Below are positions 1 through 8,869 of a stretch of DNA of 64,000 nt, in pieces. The stretch lies in assembly GCF_020510705.1 (NCBI RefSeq), contig NZ_CP075184.1, positions 3,348,001 to 3,412,000 of the forward strand, read 5' to 3'. The position numbers were made by a program, and so were the translations under genes. The notes beneath the pieces were generated by a model that saw nothing but the letters and a program-made list of their open reading frames with translations, did no database searches and was not told where the DNA came from. Position 1 is the first letter of the stretch. Each line of letters begins with the position of its first letter. The DNA comes from Acidovorax radicis. Its GTDB lineage: Bacteria; Pseudomonadota; Gammaproteobacteria; Burkholderiales; Burkholderiaceae_C.

Positions 1-160
1 CACATTCATGGGCACCTTGCCAGGACGGAAACCGTCCATCTTGACCGTGCGGGCCAGGCGCTTCAGGCGCGTGTCGACTTCGGACTGGATCAGGGTGACG
101 GGCACGCTCAGCGTAATCTTGCGCTCGAGCTTCTCAAGGGTTTCAACAGTAACGGCCATG
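1..160 (-). CDS. tig: Trigger factor, N-terminal part (cut by window edge)
   Basis: Only the first 53 codons are visible, reading off the left edge on the minus strand. They begin [19 protein letters not shown] and include the FRPGKVPM segment, the ribosome-docking signature loop of trigger factor, the ribosome-bound peptidyl-prolyl isomerase and chaperone for nascent chains. The ATG at 160 is preceded by a GAGGAA ribosome binding site five bases upstream. The gene lies directly downstream of tRNA-Leu on the same strand, with 74 bases between them. The peptidyl-prolyl isomerase and C-terminal chaperone domains are outside the window, so intactness cannot be judged. Confidence 0.93.
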
Positions 161-234
161 GCTATTCCTCTTATGAATGTGGATCGTGCTGGCTGCAGCG
201 CAGCAGCGCCGTGTTCCGCAAAGTCTCACATGGG

Positions 235-321
235 TGGTGCGCGGGGGGGGACTCGAACCCCCACACCATTGCTGGCGTCAGGACCTAAACCTGGTGCGTC
301 TACCAATTTCGCCACCCGCGC
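235..321 (-). tRNA. tRNA-Leu (anticodon UAG)
   Basis: Read on the minus strand this folds as a class II tRNA of 87 bases including an encoded CCA end. The acceptor stem pairs GCGCGGG with CCCGCGC. The D-arm carries the AAATTGGTAGACGC stretch typical of tRNA-Leu. The anticodon loop is TTTAGGT with anticodon TAG, and the T-arm contains GGTTCGAGTCC. A short variable arm is present. It reads CUA and, by wobble, other CUN leucine codons. Confidence 0.96.
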
Positions 322-330
322 GGTTCTACA

Positions 331-362
331 AACAAACAGGCGGCAAGCTGAGCTGCCGCCTG
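331..362 (-). terminator. Candidate terminator of the RND efflux operon
   Basis: A perfect 9-bp stem, CAGGCGGCA (337-345) with TGCCGCCTG (354-362), has an 8-base loop. On the minus strand it is followed by TGTTTGTTTG. It lies 50 bases beyond the stop codon of the efflux transporter gene and just before the 5' end of tRNA-Leu, so it would separate those two transcripts. The tail is T-rich rather than a clean T run. Confidence 0.55.
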
Positions 363-411
363 TGTGAAATCGGTCAACCTTCTATTTTACCTGATGCGGG
401 CACGCTGCTTA

Positions 412-3400
412 TCAAGCACCCCCAAGAACCTCAAGCGCTGGCCGCTTGACACGGAACCAGGCGGCATACATCGCGGGCAGCGCCAACAGTGTCAGCACGG
501 TCGCCACGACCAGCCCGCCCATGATGGCCACAGCCATCGGGCCCCAGAACACGCTGCGTGACAGCGGGATCATGGCCAGCACCGCCGCCGCAGCCGTCAG
601 CACAATGGGCCGAAGGCGGCGCACGGCAGATTCCACGATGGCATCCCACGCAGGCACGCCCCTTGCCCGGTCCTGCTCAATTTGATCGATCAGGATGACC
701 GAGTTGCGCTGGATCATGCCCATGAGCGCAATCACCCCCAGCAGCGCCACAAAACCAAACGGGCGATTGAGCAGCAGCAAAGCCGCCGCCACACCTGCCA
801 GCCCCAGTGGCCCGGTCAGGAACACCAGCATCGCGCGGCTGAAGCTATGCAATTGCAGCATCAGCAGCGTGAAGGTGATGAACAGCATGATCGGAATGCC
901 CGCAGCAATCGACGCCGAGCCTTTGGAGCTTTCCTCGACAGCGCCCGCCACTTCGATGCGATAACCACCCTGCCCTGCGGCACGCCATTGCGCTTCAATC
1001 TCCTTGAGCGCCGGCAACAGCCCTGCCGTCACCGTGGCACCCTGCAGCCCCTCGGTCACGTCGCCTTGCACGGTAATGGCGTAGTCGCGGTTCTCGCGCC
1101 ACATCACCCCAGGCTCCCAGGTGAACACGGGCTTGGCGATCTGCGTGAGCGGGATCGACTTGCCAGAGGCCGTGGGCAGATAGGCATTGGCGATGTCGGT
1201 AATGGCGTTGCGCTCATCCAGCGGCTGGCGCAGCACGATGTCGATCAGCTTGTCACCTTCGCGGAACTGGCCCACCTGCGTGCCCGACAGAATGGTCTTG
1301 GAGGCCTGCGCAATGGACTGGCTCGTCACGCCCAAAGCGCGCGCCTTGGCCTGGTCGACCTCCAGGCGCAGCACCTTCACAGGCTCGTTCCAGTTGTCAT
1401 TCACACCGCGCATGTTGGGGTTCTGCCGCAGTTGCGCCTTCACCTCGTCGGCACGCTCACGCAGCACCAGCGGGTCAGGCCCCACCACACGAAACTGCAC
1501 CGGGTAGGGCACGGGTGGCCCGTTGGGCAGCAGCTTGACGCGGCCGCGCACTTCGGGGAACTCCTGGGCCAGCAGCGCAGGCAGCTTTACACGCAGCGAT
1601 TCGCGCACCTTGAGGTCCTGCGGCACCACAATGAACTGGGACACGTTGCTCTGCGGGAACACCTGGTCCAGCGGCAGATAAAAGCGCGGCACGCCAGAGC
1701 CCACCCAGGTGCTCACGGTGCTCACGCCGGGCTCCGACATCAGCCGTTGCTCCACCCGCTTGGTGACCGCTTCGTTGCCCGCAAACGAGGTGCCCTCGGG
1801 GAACCAGATGTCCACAATGATTTCGGGGCGGCTCGAATCCGGGAAGAACTGCTGCTGCACCTTGCCCATGCCCACGATGCCCAACGCAAACGTGAGCACA
1901 GTGGCACCGATGGTGAGCCAACGGTGCTCGACACACCAGTTCACCAACCGGCGAAAGACGGTGTAAAAAGGGCTGTCAAACACCTCGTGTGGGTCGTCCG
2001 TGATGCCCTTGTTGGCCTGTGCAGCCAGCACATGGGGCGGCATCTTGAGCAGCAGCGTGCCCAGGTAGGGCACGAAATACACCGACACAATCCAGCTGAG
2101 CACCAGCGCAATCACCGTCACCGCAAAAATCGCAAACGTGTATTCACCCGTGACCGACTTGGCGATACCGATGGGCAAAAATCCCGCCGCCGTGATCAGC
2201 GTGCCCGTGAGCATGGGCATCGCCGTGATCTCATACGCGAAGGTGGCGGCACGCACCTTGTCGTAGCCCTCTTCGAGCTTGAGCACCATCATCTCGACCG
2301 CAATGATGGCGTCATCCACCAGCAGGCCCAGCGCAATGATGAGCGAACCCAGCGATATCTTGTGCAGGCCAATGCCCCAGTACCACATGGCCAGAAACGT
2401 CACGGCCAGCACCAGCGGAATGGTGATGCCCACCACCAGCCCGGGGCGCGGGTCGATATACCAGCGCTTGTAAAACGGCTGCTCGCCAGGGCGCTTGTGC
2501 AGGCCCAGGGCAATGAAACTGACCGCCAGCACGATCACCACGGCCTCGATCAGCACCTTCACAAACTCGTTCACCGATGTGGAAACGGACTTGGGCTGGT
2601 CTTGCACGTTCACCAGTTGCACGCCTGCGGGCAGCGTGCTGGCGATGCGTTCGGTGGCGGTATGCAGCGCCTTGCCCAAGGCAATGATGTCGCCCCCCTT
2701 GGTCATGGAAACCCCCAGCGCAATCACCTCGCGCCCCTGGTGCCGCACCTTGACGGCGGGCGGGTCCACATAACCGCGCTGGATTTCGGCGATGTCCGAC
2801 AGGCGCAATTGCGCACCCGATGGCCCGCGGATCGGCATGGCACGCAGGTCTTCGATGGCGTTGAACTGCCCCTCGACACGCACCTGTACCTGGTCTTGTG
2901 GGGTCTGGACGGCGCCTGCGGCTTCCACGGCATTTTGCTGCCCCAACTGGGCCAGCACCTGGTTCATGTCCAGGCCCAATTGCGACAGGCGCTTTTGCGA
3001 GATCTCGATGAAGACCTTTTCGTCTTGAACACCGAAGAGTTCCACCTTGGCCACGTCGGGCACGCGCAACAACTGCTGGCGTGCGTCGTCTGCAAATGCC
3101 TTGAGCTCGGCGTAGTTGAAGCCGTCGGACTCCAGCGCGTAGATCACCCCATACACGTCACCGAAGTCGTCGTTGAAGAACGGCCCCTGGATGCCCTGCG
3201 GCAGGGTGTAGCGCATGTCGCCGATTTTCTTGCGCACCGAGTACCAGACGTTGGGCACCTCGCTGGCCTTGGACGAGTCCTTGATCTGAAAGATGATCTG
3301 CGACTCGCCGGGCTTGGAGTAGCTGCGGATCTTGTCGGCATAAGGCACCTCTTGCAGCGTGCGCTCGATCTTGTCGGTGACCTGCTCGGCCACCTGTTGC

Positions 3401-3594
3401 GCCGTGGCGCCAGGCCAGTACGTGCGCACCACCATGGCGCGAAAAGTGAACGGCGGGTCTTCGTCCTGACCGAGCTGAAAGTAGGCCGCAAAACCGAGCA
3501 GCATCAACACGACCATCAGATAACGCGTGAGCGCCGGGTGGTCGAGCGCCCATTTGGAGAGGTTGAACCCCTCTTTGGGTTGTATTTGTTTCAT
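412..3594 (-). CDS. RND-family efflux transporter (inner membrane pump subunit)
   Basis: This 1060-residue protein has the RND architecture: an N-terminal membrane helix (about 22-42), a large periplasmic loop, helices 2-6 (about 350-520), a second single helix (about 570), a second periplasmic loop and a C-terminal helix bundle. The motif LGLLVDDAIIAVEMM in helix 4 carries the two adjacent aspartates of the proton relay seen in AcrB-type pumps. The length and the HQG and GPSGAQ loop sequences fit the divergent HAE1-like group often called 'efflux RND transporter permease subunit'. It would use proton influx to export toxic compounds together with the adaptor encoded eight bases upstream. No outer-membrane factor gene follows, so the pump probably borrows a TolC-like channel encoded elsewhere. 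The substrate cannot be read from the sequence. Confidence 0.9.
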   Translation of the reverse strand: MKQIQPKEGFNLSKWALDHPALTRYLMVVLMLLGFAAYFQLGQDEDPPFTFRAMVVRTYWPGATAQQVAEQVTDKIERTLQEVPYADKIRSYSKPGESQIIFQIKDSSKASEVPNVWYSVRKKIGDMRYTLPQGIQGPFFNDDFGDVYGVIYALESDGFNYAELKAFADDARQQLLRVPDVAKVELFGVQDEKVFIEISQKRLSQLGLDMNQVLAQLGQQNAVEAAGAVQTPQDQVQVRVEGQFNAIEDLRAMPIRGPSGAQLRLSDIAEIQRGYVDPPAVKVRHQGREVIALGVSMTKGGDIIALGKALHTATERIASTLPAGVQLVNVQDQPKSVSTSVNEFVKVLIEAVVIVLAVSFIALGLHKRPGEQPFYKRWYIDPRPGLVVGITIPLVLAVTFLAMWYWGIGLHKISLGSLIIALGLLVDDAIIAVEMMVLKLEEGYDKVRAATFAYEITAMPMLTGTLITAAGFLPIGIAKSVTGEYTFAIFAVTVIALVLSWIVSVYFVPYLGTLLLKMPPHVLAAQANKGITDDPHEVFDSPFYTVFRRLVNWCVEHRWLTIGATVLTFALGIVGMGKVQQQFFPDSSRPEIIVDIWFPEGTSFAGNEAVTKRVEQRLMSEPGVSTVSTWVGSGVPRFYLPLDQVFPQSNVSQFIVVPQDLKVRESLRVKLPALLAQEFPEVRGRVKLLPNGPPVPYPVQFRVVGPDPLVLRERADEVKAQLRQNPNMRGVNDNWNEPVKVLRLEVDQAKARALGVTSQSIAQASKTILSGTQVGQFREGDKLIDIVLRQPLDERNAITDIANAYLPTASGKSIPLTQIAKPVFTWEPGVMWRENRDYAITVQGDVTEGLQGATVTAGLLPALKEIEAQWRAAGQGGYRIEVAGAVEESSKGSASIAAGIPIMLFITFTLLMLQLHSFSRAMLVFLTGPLGLAGVAAALLLLNRPFGFVALLGVIALMGMIQRNSVILIDQIEQDRARGVPAWDAIVESAVRRLRPIVLTAAAAVLAMIPLSRSVFWGPMAVAIMGGLVVATVLTLLALPAMYAAWFRVKRPALEVLGGA

Positions 3595-3602
3595 GTCGGG
3601 CC

Positions 3603-4871
3603 TCAGTGGGCGGCAGAGGCCGTAGCAGCCGCAGGCGCGGCGGATGCAGCAGGAGCCACGGCTGGGCCTGCACCTGCGGTCGAGGCAGCGGCAGCGGGGC
3701 TGTCTGGCAGCGCAGGGATCACTACTGAATTAGGAGCTGTTTGCGCTTTACTGACGGGCGTTTGAGCCGCTTTTTGCTGATAAATAGTGACCTTTTGCCC
3801 TGGCGACAACACATGCACTCCGGTCGCCACCACCTGCATGCCCGGCGTCAGGCCCACAGCCACCACCGCCTCGTTGCCGTCGGCCGTGGCGATCTGCACC
3901 ACCTGCGACTTGACGGTGCCGCTGGCAGCGTCGTACACCCACACAGCCGTGGCCTGCCCCTGCTGGCGCAACGCGCTGGTCGGCAGCTTGATGGCTGCCA
4001 GGCCGGCATGGCTGAGCGCCTTGGGTGTCACATACACCGTCGACCCCAGCGCCGGGGCCTGTGCACCTTCAATCGCCACCTTCACCTGATAGGTGCGGGT
4101 GGCAGGGTCGGCACTGGCGGCCACCTCGCGCACGCGGCCTGCCATCGTCTCCCCACCCGCCCAGCCGCGCACCGCCACCTCAGAGCCCCGCGTGATCTGC
4201 GCCACCTTGTCTTCAGGCACCGCAAACACCACATCGCGCGGGCCGTCCTGCGCAATGCGCACCACTGGCGTGCCCGCAGCCACCACCTGGCCCGGCTCGG
4301 CGTCGATGCCCGTGACCACCCCCGACACATCCGCCACCAGCGTGGTGTAAGCGGCCTGGTTGCCTTGCGACGACAGCTGCGCCCGTGCCTGATCCAGCGT
4401 GGCCTGCGTGCCCTTGAGCGTGGCATCGCGCCGCTCCAGCTCGGCGCCGCTGATGAAATTCTGGTCCTTCAGCGCCTGGTAGCGCTTGAAATCGGCCGCC
4501 GCCAGGTCACGCTGTGTGGTGGCCGCAGCCAGTTGCGCACGCGCCGCATCGGCGGCCAGCTGGTAGTCCTTGGGGTCGAGCTGCGCCAGCACCTGCCCTG
4601 CCTTCACGCGCTGGCCGAGTTCGGCCTGACGCTGCACGATCTTGCCCGCCACCCGAAAGCCCAGGCGCGACTCCACGCGGGCCCGCACTTCGGCCGAATA
4701 CTCCAGGTTGGACTGCAGCGCTCCCACCCCTACGGTCAGCAGTTTCACCGAGCGCACAGGCTCCTCGGGCGGTGCGGGGCGTGAGCAGGCGGCCAGCAGC
4801 GTTGCCGTGGCCAGCACCAGCCAATACCGTGAATACCGTTGAAAAGGCCGCGAAGCGGAGGGTGTGCGCAT
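3603..4871 (-). CDS. RND efflux periplasmic adaptor (membrane fusion lipoprotein)
   Basis: A 422-residue adaptor linking an RND pump to an outer-membrane channel. The chosen ATG (4871) gives a signal peptide ending in the lipobox LLAAC, so the mature protein should be a lipoprotein anchored through that cysteine. A lipoyl/barrel-sandwich half (FRVAGKIVQRQ) and the matching half (VSGVVTGIDAEPGQVV) flank an alanine-rich coiled coil (about 95-170), as in AcrA-type adaptors. It is the first gene of a two-gene operon with the pump. The C-terminal tail after about residue 360 is Ala/Pro-rich low complexity, and residues about 366-382 are encoded by a degenerate copy of the dispersed repeat described elsewhere. 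Longer upstream starts exist but would displace the signal peptide. Confidence 0.9.
   Translation of the reverse strand: MRTPSASRPFQRYSRYWLVLATATLLAACSRPAPPEEPVRSVKLLTVGVGALQSNLEYSAEVRARVESRLGFRVAGKIVQRQAELGQRVKAGQVLAQLDPKDYQLAADAARAQLAAATTQRDLAAADFKRYQALKDQNFISGAELERRDATLKGTQATLDQARAQLSSQGNQAAYTTLVADVSGVVTGIDAEPGQVVAAGTPVVRIAQDGPRDVVFAVPEDKVAQITRGSEVAVRGWAGGETMAGRVREVAASADPATRTYQVKVAIEGAQAPALGSTVYVTPKALSHAGLAAIKLPTSALRQQGQATAVWVYDAASGTVKSQVVQIATADGNEAVVAVGLTPGMQVVATGVHVLSPGQKVTIYQQKAAQTPVSKAQTAPNSVVIPALPDSPAAAASTAGAGPAVAPAASAAPAAATASAAH
3726..3777 (+). repeat. Dispersed ~50-bp repeat, copy A (degenerate, in efflux adaptor gene)
   Basis: The sequence AGCTGTTTGCGCTTTACTGA followed by GGCGTTTGAGCC matches the family pattern (ATAGCTGCTTGCGCTT, short spacer, AAGCGCYAGAGGC). 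It lies within the adaptor reading frame, antisense to it, and encodes part of the low-complexity C-terminal tail. This is the most diverged copy, so the assignment is less certain than for the others. Confidence 0.5.
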
Positions 4872-4991
4872 GGGAAATCCGGTGAAAGTAAAAAAGGGCC
4901 ACAGGGAGCTGCACGCAAAACGCAAGCACACATGCCTGCGTTACGACGGGGGATCGGCCAGCCCCTGGTCCCATTGAATGCATTATTGTAG

Positions 4992-5013
4992 TTACTGACT
5001 GACCGGTTAGTAA
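4992..5013. promoter_or_regulatory. Palindromic operator, TetR-family type
   Basis: A 22-bp imperfect palindrome starting TTACTGACTGACC and ending GGTTAGTAA matches its own reverse complement at 16 of 22 positions. Such TTACT..ACCGGT..AGTAA sites are typical operators of TetR-family repressors of RND pumps. It sits in the divergent region between the efflux adaptor (start 4871) and hpnC. No tetR gene is next to it. Confidence 0.5.
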
Positions 5014-5055
5014 TCTATGAGAAGCCCCCCGCCTTGTCAAGCGACAATCCCGGGT

Positions 5056-5961
5056 GTGAATGATCGCACCAGCCCCTCCTCAACGCCCCCCGCAGCCCCC
5101 GCACCGCAGCCGCTCGGCGCTGCAGTGGCCGCGCCTGTCACGCACTACGAAAACTTCCCCGTGGCCTCCGTGCTGTGCCCTCCGCACCTGCGCCAGCCCA
5201 TTGCCGCCATCTATGCCTTTGCCCGCACCGCCGACGACATCGCCGACGAAGGCGATGCGCCAGCCCCGGCCCGGCTGGCAGATCTGGCCGCCTACCACGC
5301 TGACCTGCAGGCCATCGCACAAAATCAGCCGCCCTCGGCCCGCTGGCCCGAGGTCTTCGGGCCGTTGCAGGGCGTCCTGCGCAGCCACCACCTGCCGGTG
5401 CCGCTGCTGCAAGATCTGCTCAGCGCCTTTGCCCAGGACGTGGCCAAAACCCGCGACGCCGCAGGCTACGCGGATCGCACCGAGCTGCTGGGCTATTGCC
5501 GGCGCTCGGCCAACCCCGTGGGTCGCCTGTTGCTGCATCTGTATGGCGTGACCGACACCACCGCACTGGCCCAAAGCGATGCCATCTGCACCGCACTGCA
5601 GTTGATCAATTTCTGGCAAGACCTGAGCGTGGACATCCCCCGAGGCCGCTATTACCTGCCCCACGCCGATGTCGCGGCACACAGTGCCAGCCAGGCCGAC
5701 CTGCAGGCCCTGCGCAGCTCCCCCGAAAACGCGCGCCTGATTGCGGACTGCGCGCAGTGGGCGCGCGCCAGCATGCACATCGGTGCTCCGCTGGTACACC
5801 GACTGCCCGGCCGCGCGGGCTGGGAGCTGAGGCTGGTGGTCCAGGGCGGCCTGCGCATTCTGGACAAGGTTGATGCCCTGCGCGGCGCCAACCTGCACAC
5901 CCGCCCGCGCCTGCGCACCGGGGATTGGCTGGTGATGCTGGCGCGCGCGCTGGCCATGTGA
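5056..5961 (+). CDS. hpnC: HpnC, hydroxysqualene synthase (squalene/phytoene synthase family)
   Basis: This enzyme converts presqualene diphosphate, made by HpnD, to hydroxysqualene in the three-step HpnC/D/E route from farnesyl diphosphate to squalene. The sequence has the trans-isoprenyl synthase signatures: HYENFPVASVLCP near the N-terminus (HpnC-type), the first aspartate-rich motif TADDIADE, and the second around NFWQDLSVDIPRGRYYLP. The product is 301 residues from the GTG at 5056. An in-frame ATG at 5017 would add 13 residues, but it starts four bases past the palindrome at 4992-5013, and neither start has a good ribosome binding site. hpnD and hpnE lie 4 kb downstream, separated by three unrelated genes, whereas hpnCDE are usually adjacent. 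Confidence 0.9.
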   Translation: MNDRTSPSSTPPAAPAPQPLGAAVAAPVTHYENFPVASVLCPPHLRQPIAAIYAFARTADDIADEGDAPAPARLADLAAYHADLQAIAQNQPPSARWPEVFGPLQGVLRSHHLPVPLLQDLLSAFAQDVAKTRDAAGYADRTELLGYCRRSANPVGRLLLHLYGVTDTTALAQSDAICTALQLINFWQDLSVDIPRGRYYLPHADVAAHSASQADLQALRSSPENARLIADCAQWARASMHIGAPLVHRLPGRAGWELRLVVQGGLRILDKVDALRGANLHTRPRLRTGDWLVMLARALAM

Positions 5962-6309
5962 GAAGCAAAATTCATGGGCCGCAAGCCCCGCTGACATTGA
6001 CAAACGGCTGGCGACGCATATTTATGCAAAAACAGGCTGTAGCGCTTATGCATTAAGCGCAATCAGCTATCAATTAAGAAGCAAAAACACACCCCACGCC
6101 CCTCCCTCGCCCCAAGGCCCACCCGGAGGGGGCAGGGATAGCGTGCATGGCATTGCCACAACAGCAGGCTAGTCTTGCGCCCACAGCCACCGCATGGCGC
6201 ATGGGTCGCCGCCAAGGCTGGACCCGCGCGCCGCCTGGCCCCCTACAACAACAACAACGGTACACACCTCACCTCACCACACCTCACCTCACGCCTGCGC
6301 AATTTGTCG
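5962..6309. other. Intergenic region with a dispersed repeat and low-complexity CTCACC tract
   Basis: No gene is seen in this 348-base stretch between hpnC and the membrane-protein gene. It holds dispersed-repeat copy B (6028-6075), a GC-rich stretch with CCTCCCTCGCCCCAAGG (6100-6116), and a short tandem of ACCTCACCTCACC type around 6265-6292. An open frame from 6175 runs into the next gene, but its first 45 codons have no coding character. Confidence 0.6.
6028..6075 (-). repeat. Dispersed ~50-bp repeat, copy B
   Basis: On the minus strand this reads AATTGATAGCTGATTGCGCTT, then AATGCAT, then AAGCGCTACAGCCTG, matching the family pattern. The TTGCGCTT and AAGCGC halves can pair to form a small hairpin. 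It lies 70 bases after hpnC. Confidence 0.8.
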
Positions 6310-7068
6310 ATGTGCGCTTGCCCAAAGGTCCTCCACGTGTCCGCCACCACTGTCTTCAAAGCCCTTCAATGGGGCCTCATCCTTTTTTGCCTCGTGTTCG
6401 GGTTCGTGGGCGGCACCGTGGCCGAGCACGTGATGGACCAGCTCCAGTGCCAGCCCCATGCCGACCCCACGCTGCGCACCTGCTCGTGGCTCACGAACCC
6501 AGTGGCCTTGCGTCTGGCACCTTTCCTGTCCGCCAACAGCCCCGCAGACTACGCCTTCACGCTGCTGAGCAACTTCTGGGGGCTCATCGCACTGTGGCTG
6601 CTGGCCCTCGGCGCGGTACGCTGGGTAGAAAAACACCCCACACAAGCAACCGCGTGGTGGCGACGCTGGAGCCCCCAGCCCCTCGCCCTCACCGTGCACC
6701 GCACGGATGTTCTGCGGTGGTCAGCGCGCGCTGCCTTCTGGCTTTTGTTGCTGGGGTTTATCGCCTTTTGCGTCGCATTGGGCACCCCCATCGTCGGCAC
6801 CGATACAGCGCGTTCGGTCTTGCACAGCCTGGGTTGCTCACCCGGCACATTCGACCCCTTCTCATCCCCTTGCATGAAAGCCACGGGGTTCTGGACACCC
6901 CGACTGACCTTCTACGTTTTACCGCTGGCGGGCCCGCTGCTGGCGCCTGTGTGGTTGGTCTTGGGGTTCTGGGACGTATTGATCGCGTGGGCGGTGCTGA
7001 TTGCAGCGGCTTCTTTTCTGCACTCATCCCTGTCGTCGCGCGCCACCCCAAGGCCGCCGCGCGACTAG
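6310..7068 (+). CDS. Uncharacterised integral membrane protein
   Basis: I do not recognise the family. From the ATG at 6310 the product has 252 residues with hydrophobic segments at about 20-42, 97-117, 155-177 and a long C-terminal pair at about 208-245, so probably four to five membrane spans. Two presumed periplasmic loops carry cysteine pairs ([18 protein letters not shown] and [17 protein letters not shown]), suggesting disulfides. Its layout, two helices then a Cys-containing loop repeated, hints at an internal duplication. It ends 77 bases before L-serine dehydratase on the same strand and may be co-transcribed with it, but no functional link is evident. The start is uncertain because no ribosome binding site precedes it. 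Confidence 0.7.
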   Translation: MCACPKVLHVSATTVFKALQWGLILFCLVFGFVGGTVAEHVMDQLQCQPHADPTLRTCSWLTNPVALRLAPFLSANSPADYAFTLLSNFWGLIALWLLALGAVRWVEKHPTQATAWWRRWSPQPLALTVHRTDVLRWSARAAFWLLLLGFIAFCVALGTPIVGTDTARSVLHSLGCSPGTFDPFSSPCMKATGFWTPRLTFYVLPLAGPLLAPVWLVLGFWDVLIAWAVLIAAASFLHSSLSSRATPRPPRD

Positions 7069-7145
7069 GCCGCCCAGCCACGGCTCGGCACCGCAGCGAA
7101 AGACTTTCAGGCCCGTTAGGCCACCCCACCAGAGAGAAACCCTCC

Positions 7146-8555
7146 ATGTCCGTCAGCGTTTTCGACTTGTTCAAGATCGGCATCGGCCCCTCCAGCTCGC
7201 ACACCGTGGGGCCCATGATCGCCGCCCGGCAGTTCACCTGCCAGCTGCAAGCCACCGTGGGGTTGGCGGCAGTACACCGTCTGACGGTGGAGCTGTTTGG
7301 CTCGCTCTCGGCCACCGGCGTCGGCCACGGCACGGATCGCGCCGTGCTGCTGGGTCTGGCCGGGCATGAGCCCGACCGCATAGACCCCGAGCAGATCGCG
7401 CCCGCCATTGCCGACATCCGCACCCGCCGGTCCCTGGCACTGATGGGTGAACACACCGTGCCTTTCATCGAAAAAGACCACCTGCTGTTTCGGCGCAAAA
7501 GTCTGCCGCTGCACCCCAACGGCCTGTGTTTCAGGGCCTACAACGCGCGGGGCGACGAGATCGCCATGCGCGAGTACTACTCGGTGGGCGGCGGCTTTGT
7601 GATGGATGCAGCGGGTGAACGCGTGCTCAACCCACCCGCCAGCGCCGGGCCCGATGCGGCAGGCCATGGCCGGGGCCTGCCCCACGCGTTTCGCACGGGC
7701 GCCGAGCTGCTGGCCCAGTGCCAGGCCACGCACATGACCATCGCCCAGCTCATGGTCGCCAACGAGCAGCACTGGCGCAGTGCCCCCGAGGTGCATCGCC
7801 AACTCATGGCCATCTGGCAGACCATGGCGGGTGCGGTGCAACGCGGTTGCGCCAGCGCCGGCAACCTCCCCGGCCCCATGCAGGTGCGCCGCCGCGCGGC
7901 TGAGCTGCACCGCGCACTGAGCCGCTCGCCTGAAGCCGCGCTGCGCGACCCGTTGTTGATGCTGGACTGGGTCAACCTCTACGCCATGGCCGTGAACGAG
8001 GAAAACGCTGCGGGCGGGCGCGTCGTGACAGCCCCCACCAACGGCGCAGCCGGTGTCATCCCTGCGGTGTTGCATTACTACGTGAACTTTGTGCAAGGCG
8101 CGAACCAGCCCAGCGAAGACGGCATCGCCACCTTTTTGCTCACTGCGGGCGCCATCGGCATCATTTACAAAGAGAACGCGTCGTTCTCGGGCGCCGAGGT
8201 CGGTTGCCAGGGCGAGGTAGGGGTGGCCTGCTCCATGGCTGCCGGCGCCCTGGCAGCCGTGATGGGCGGCACGCCCGAGCAGATCGAAAACGCCGCCGAG
8301 ATCGGCATGGAACACAACCTGGGCATGACCTGCGACCCGGTGGGCGGTCTGGTGCAGATCCCCTGTATCGAGCGCAACGCCATGGGCGCCATCAAGGCCA
8401 TCAACGCCGCCCGCCTGGCCCTGCGCGGTGACGGCCAGCACGTGGTCTCGCTCGACAAGGTCATCCAGACCATGATGCAGACCGGCGCCGACATGAAAAG
8501 CAAATACAAAGAGACGTCGCGTGGAGGACTGGCCGTGAATGTCGTGGAGTGCTGA
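7146..8555 (+). CDS. sdaA: L-serine ammonia-lyase (iron-sulfur L-serine dehydratase)
   Basis: This cytosolic enzyme converts L-serine to pyruvate and ammonia using a [4Fe-4S] cluster. The 469-residue chain has the beta domain first ([21 protein letters not shown]) and the alpha catalytic domain after about residue 180, the single-chain arrangement of enteric SdaA/SdaB. Cluster cysteines fit C354, C396 and C407, in [18 protein letters not shown] and IPCIERN. The final residue is C469. This C-terminal cysteine corresponds to the 'tail-in-mouth' cysteine described for the Legionella enzyme, and all four cysteines share the same offset from that protein. The ATG at 7146 begins the conserved N-terminus. 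The frame is open upstream but the extra sequence belongs to another gene. It sits between hpnC and hpnD with no pathway link to them. Confidence 0.95.
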   Translation: MSVSVFDLFKIGIGPSSSHTVGPMIAARQFTCQLQATVGLAAVHRLTVELFGSLSATGVGHGTDRAVLLGLAGHEPDRIDPEQIAPAIADIRTRRSLALMGEHTVPFIEKDHLLFRRKSLPLHPNGLCFRAYNARGDEIAMREYYSVGGGFVMDAAGERVLNPPASAGPDAAGHGRGLPHAFRTGAELLAQCQATHMTIAQLMVANEQHWRSAPEVHRQLMAIWQTMAGAVQRGCASAGNLPGPMQVRRRAAELHRALSRSPEAALRDPLLMLDWVNLYAMAVNEENAAGGRVVTAPTNGAAGVIPAVLHYYVNFVQGANQPSEDGIATFLLTAGAIGIIYKENASFSGAEVGCQGEVGVACSMAAGALAAVMGGTPEQIENAAEIGMEHNLGMTCDPVGGLVQIPCIERNAMGAIKAINAARLALRGDGQHVVSLDKVIQTMMQTGADMKSKYKETSRGGLAVNVVEC

Positions 8556-8612
8556 GCACCACCGCCACCGCACGGCAACAACCACGACCAGGCGCGCCCT
8601 GGCAGTCAATTC

Positions 8613-8659
8613 AAAATTGATAGCATCCTGCGCTTTATCCACAAGCGCCACAGGCCAAA
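8613..8659 (+). repeat. Dispersed ~50-bp repeat, copy C
   Basis: AATTGATAGCATCCTGCGCTT then TATCCAC then AAGCGCCACAGGCCAAA fits the family pattern closely. The copy lies 57 bases after sdaA. Confidence 0.85.
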
Positions 8660-8735
8660 GCCGTTAAAAAAATCACGCGCCACATCGGCATGACATGCCC
8701 CCTTGCACAACGGTAGCCATGCAGGCGAACCTAGG

Positions 8736-8756
8736 GTAAACGTTGTGGAATGCTGA
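8736..8756 (+). pseudogene. Possible relic of a second sdaA 3' end
   Basis: The 21 bases read Val-Asn-Val-Val-Glu-Cys-stop, the same as the last six residues and stop codon of sdaA at 8535-8555. The four nucleotide differences all fall at third codon positions. Upstream similarity fades within about three codons. This could be the scar of a lost paralogous serine dehydratase or coincidence over a short stretch. Confidence 0.3.
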
Positions 8757-8869
8757 CGCGCCGCAAGCCTGATCTCGTTCCGGCGTGCCAGAACGCCCCG
8801 GGGCGAATGACAATCGAGAAACCGGGCAGGACTGTGCGCTGTCCGAACCACCTCACTTTGCTTTTCAAG

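Larger units (their letters stand above)
8556..8869. other. Intergenic region: repeat copy C and a possible serine dehydratase tail relic
   Basis: No intact gene is seen in these 314 bases. They contain dispersed-repeat copy C (8613-8659) and, at 8736-8756, seven codons that repeat the last seven codons of sdaA with only synonymous changes. The remainder has no recognisable feature. Promoter elements for the solute-binding protein gene at 8870 are presumably here but are not obvious. Confidence 0.5.

Noticed and set aside
682..3765. A 1027-codon open frame on the plus strand
   Set aside because: It is antisense to the RND transporter gene, is extremely rich in His, Gln and Arg, and resembles no protein. 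It is a by-product of high GC content at third codon positions.
6147..8555. An 802-codon frame suggesting a fusion upstream of serine dehydratase
   Set aside because: The first 333 codons run out of frame through the membrane-protein gene and low-complexity spacer. The conserved enzyme starts at the ATG at 7146.
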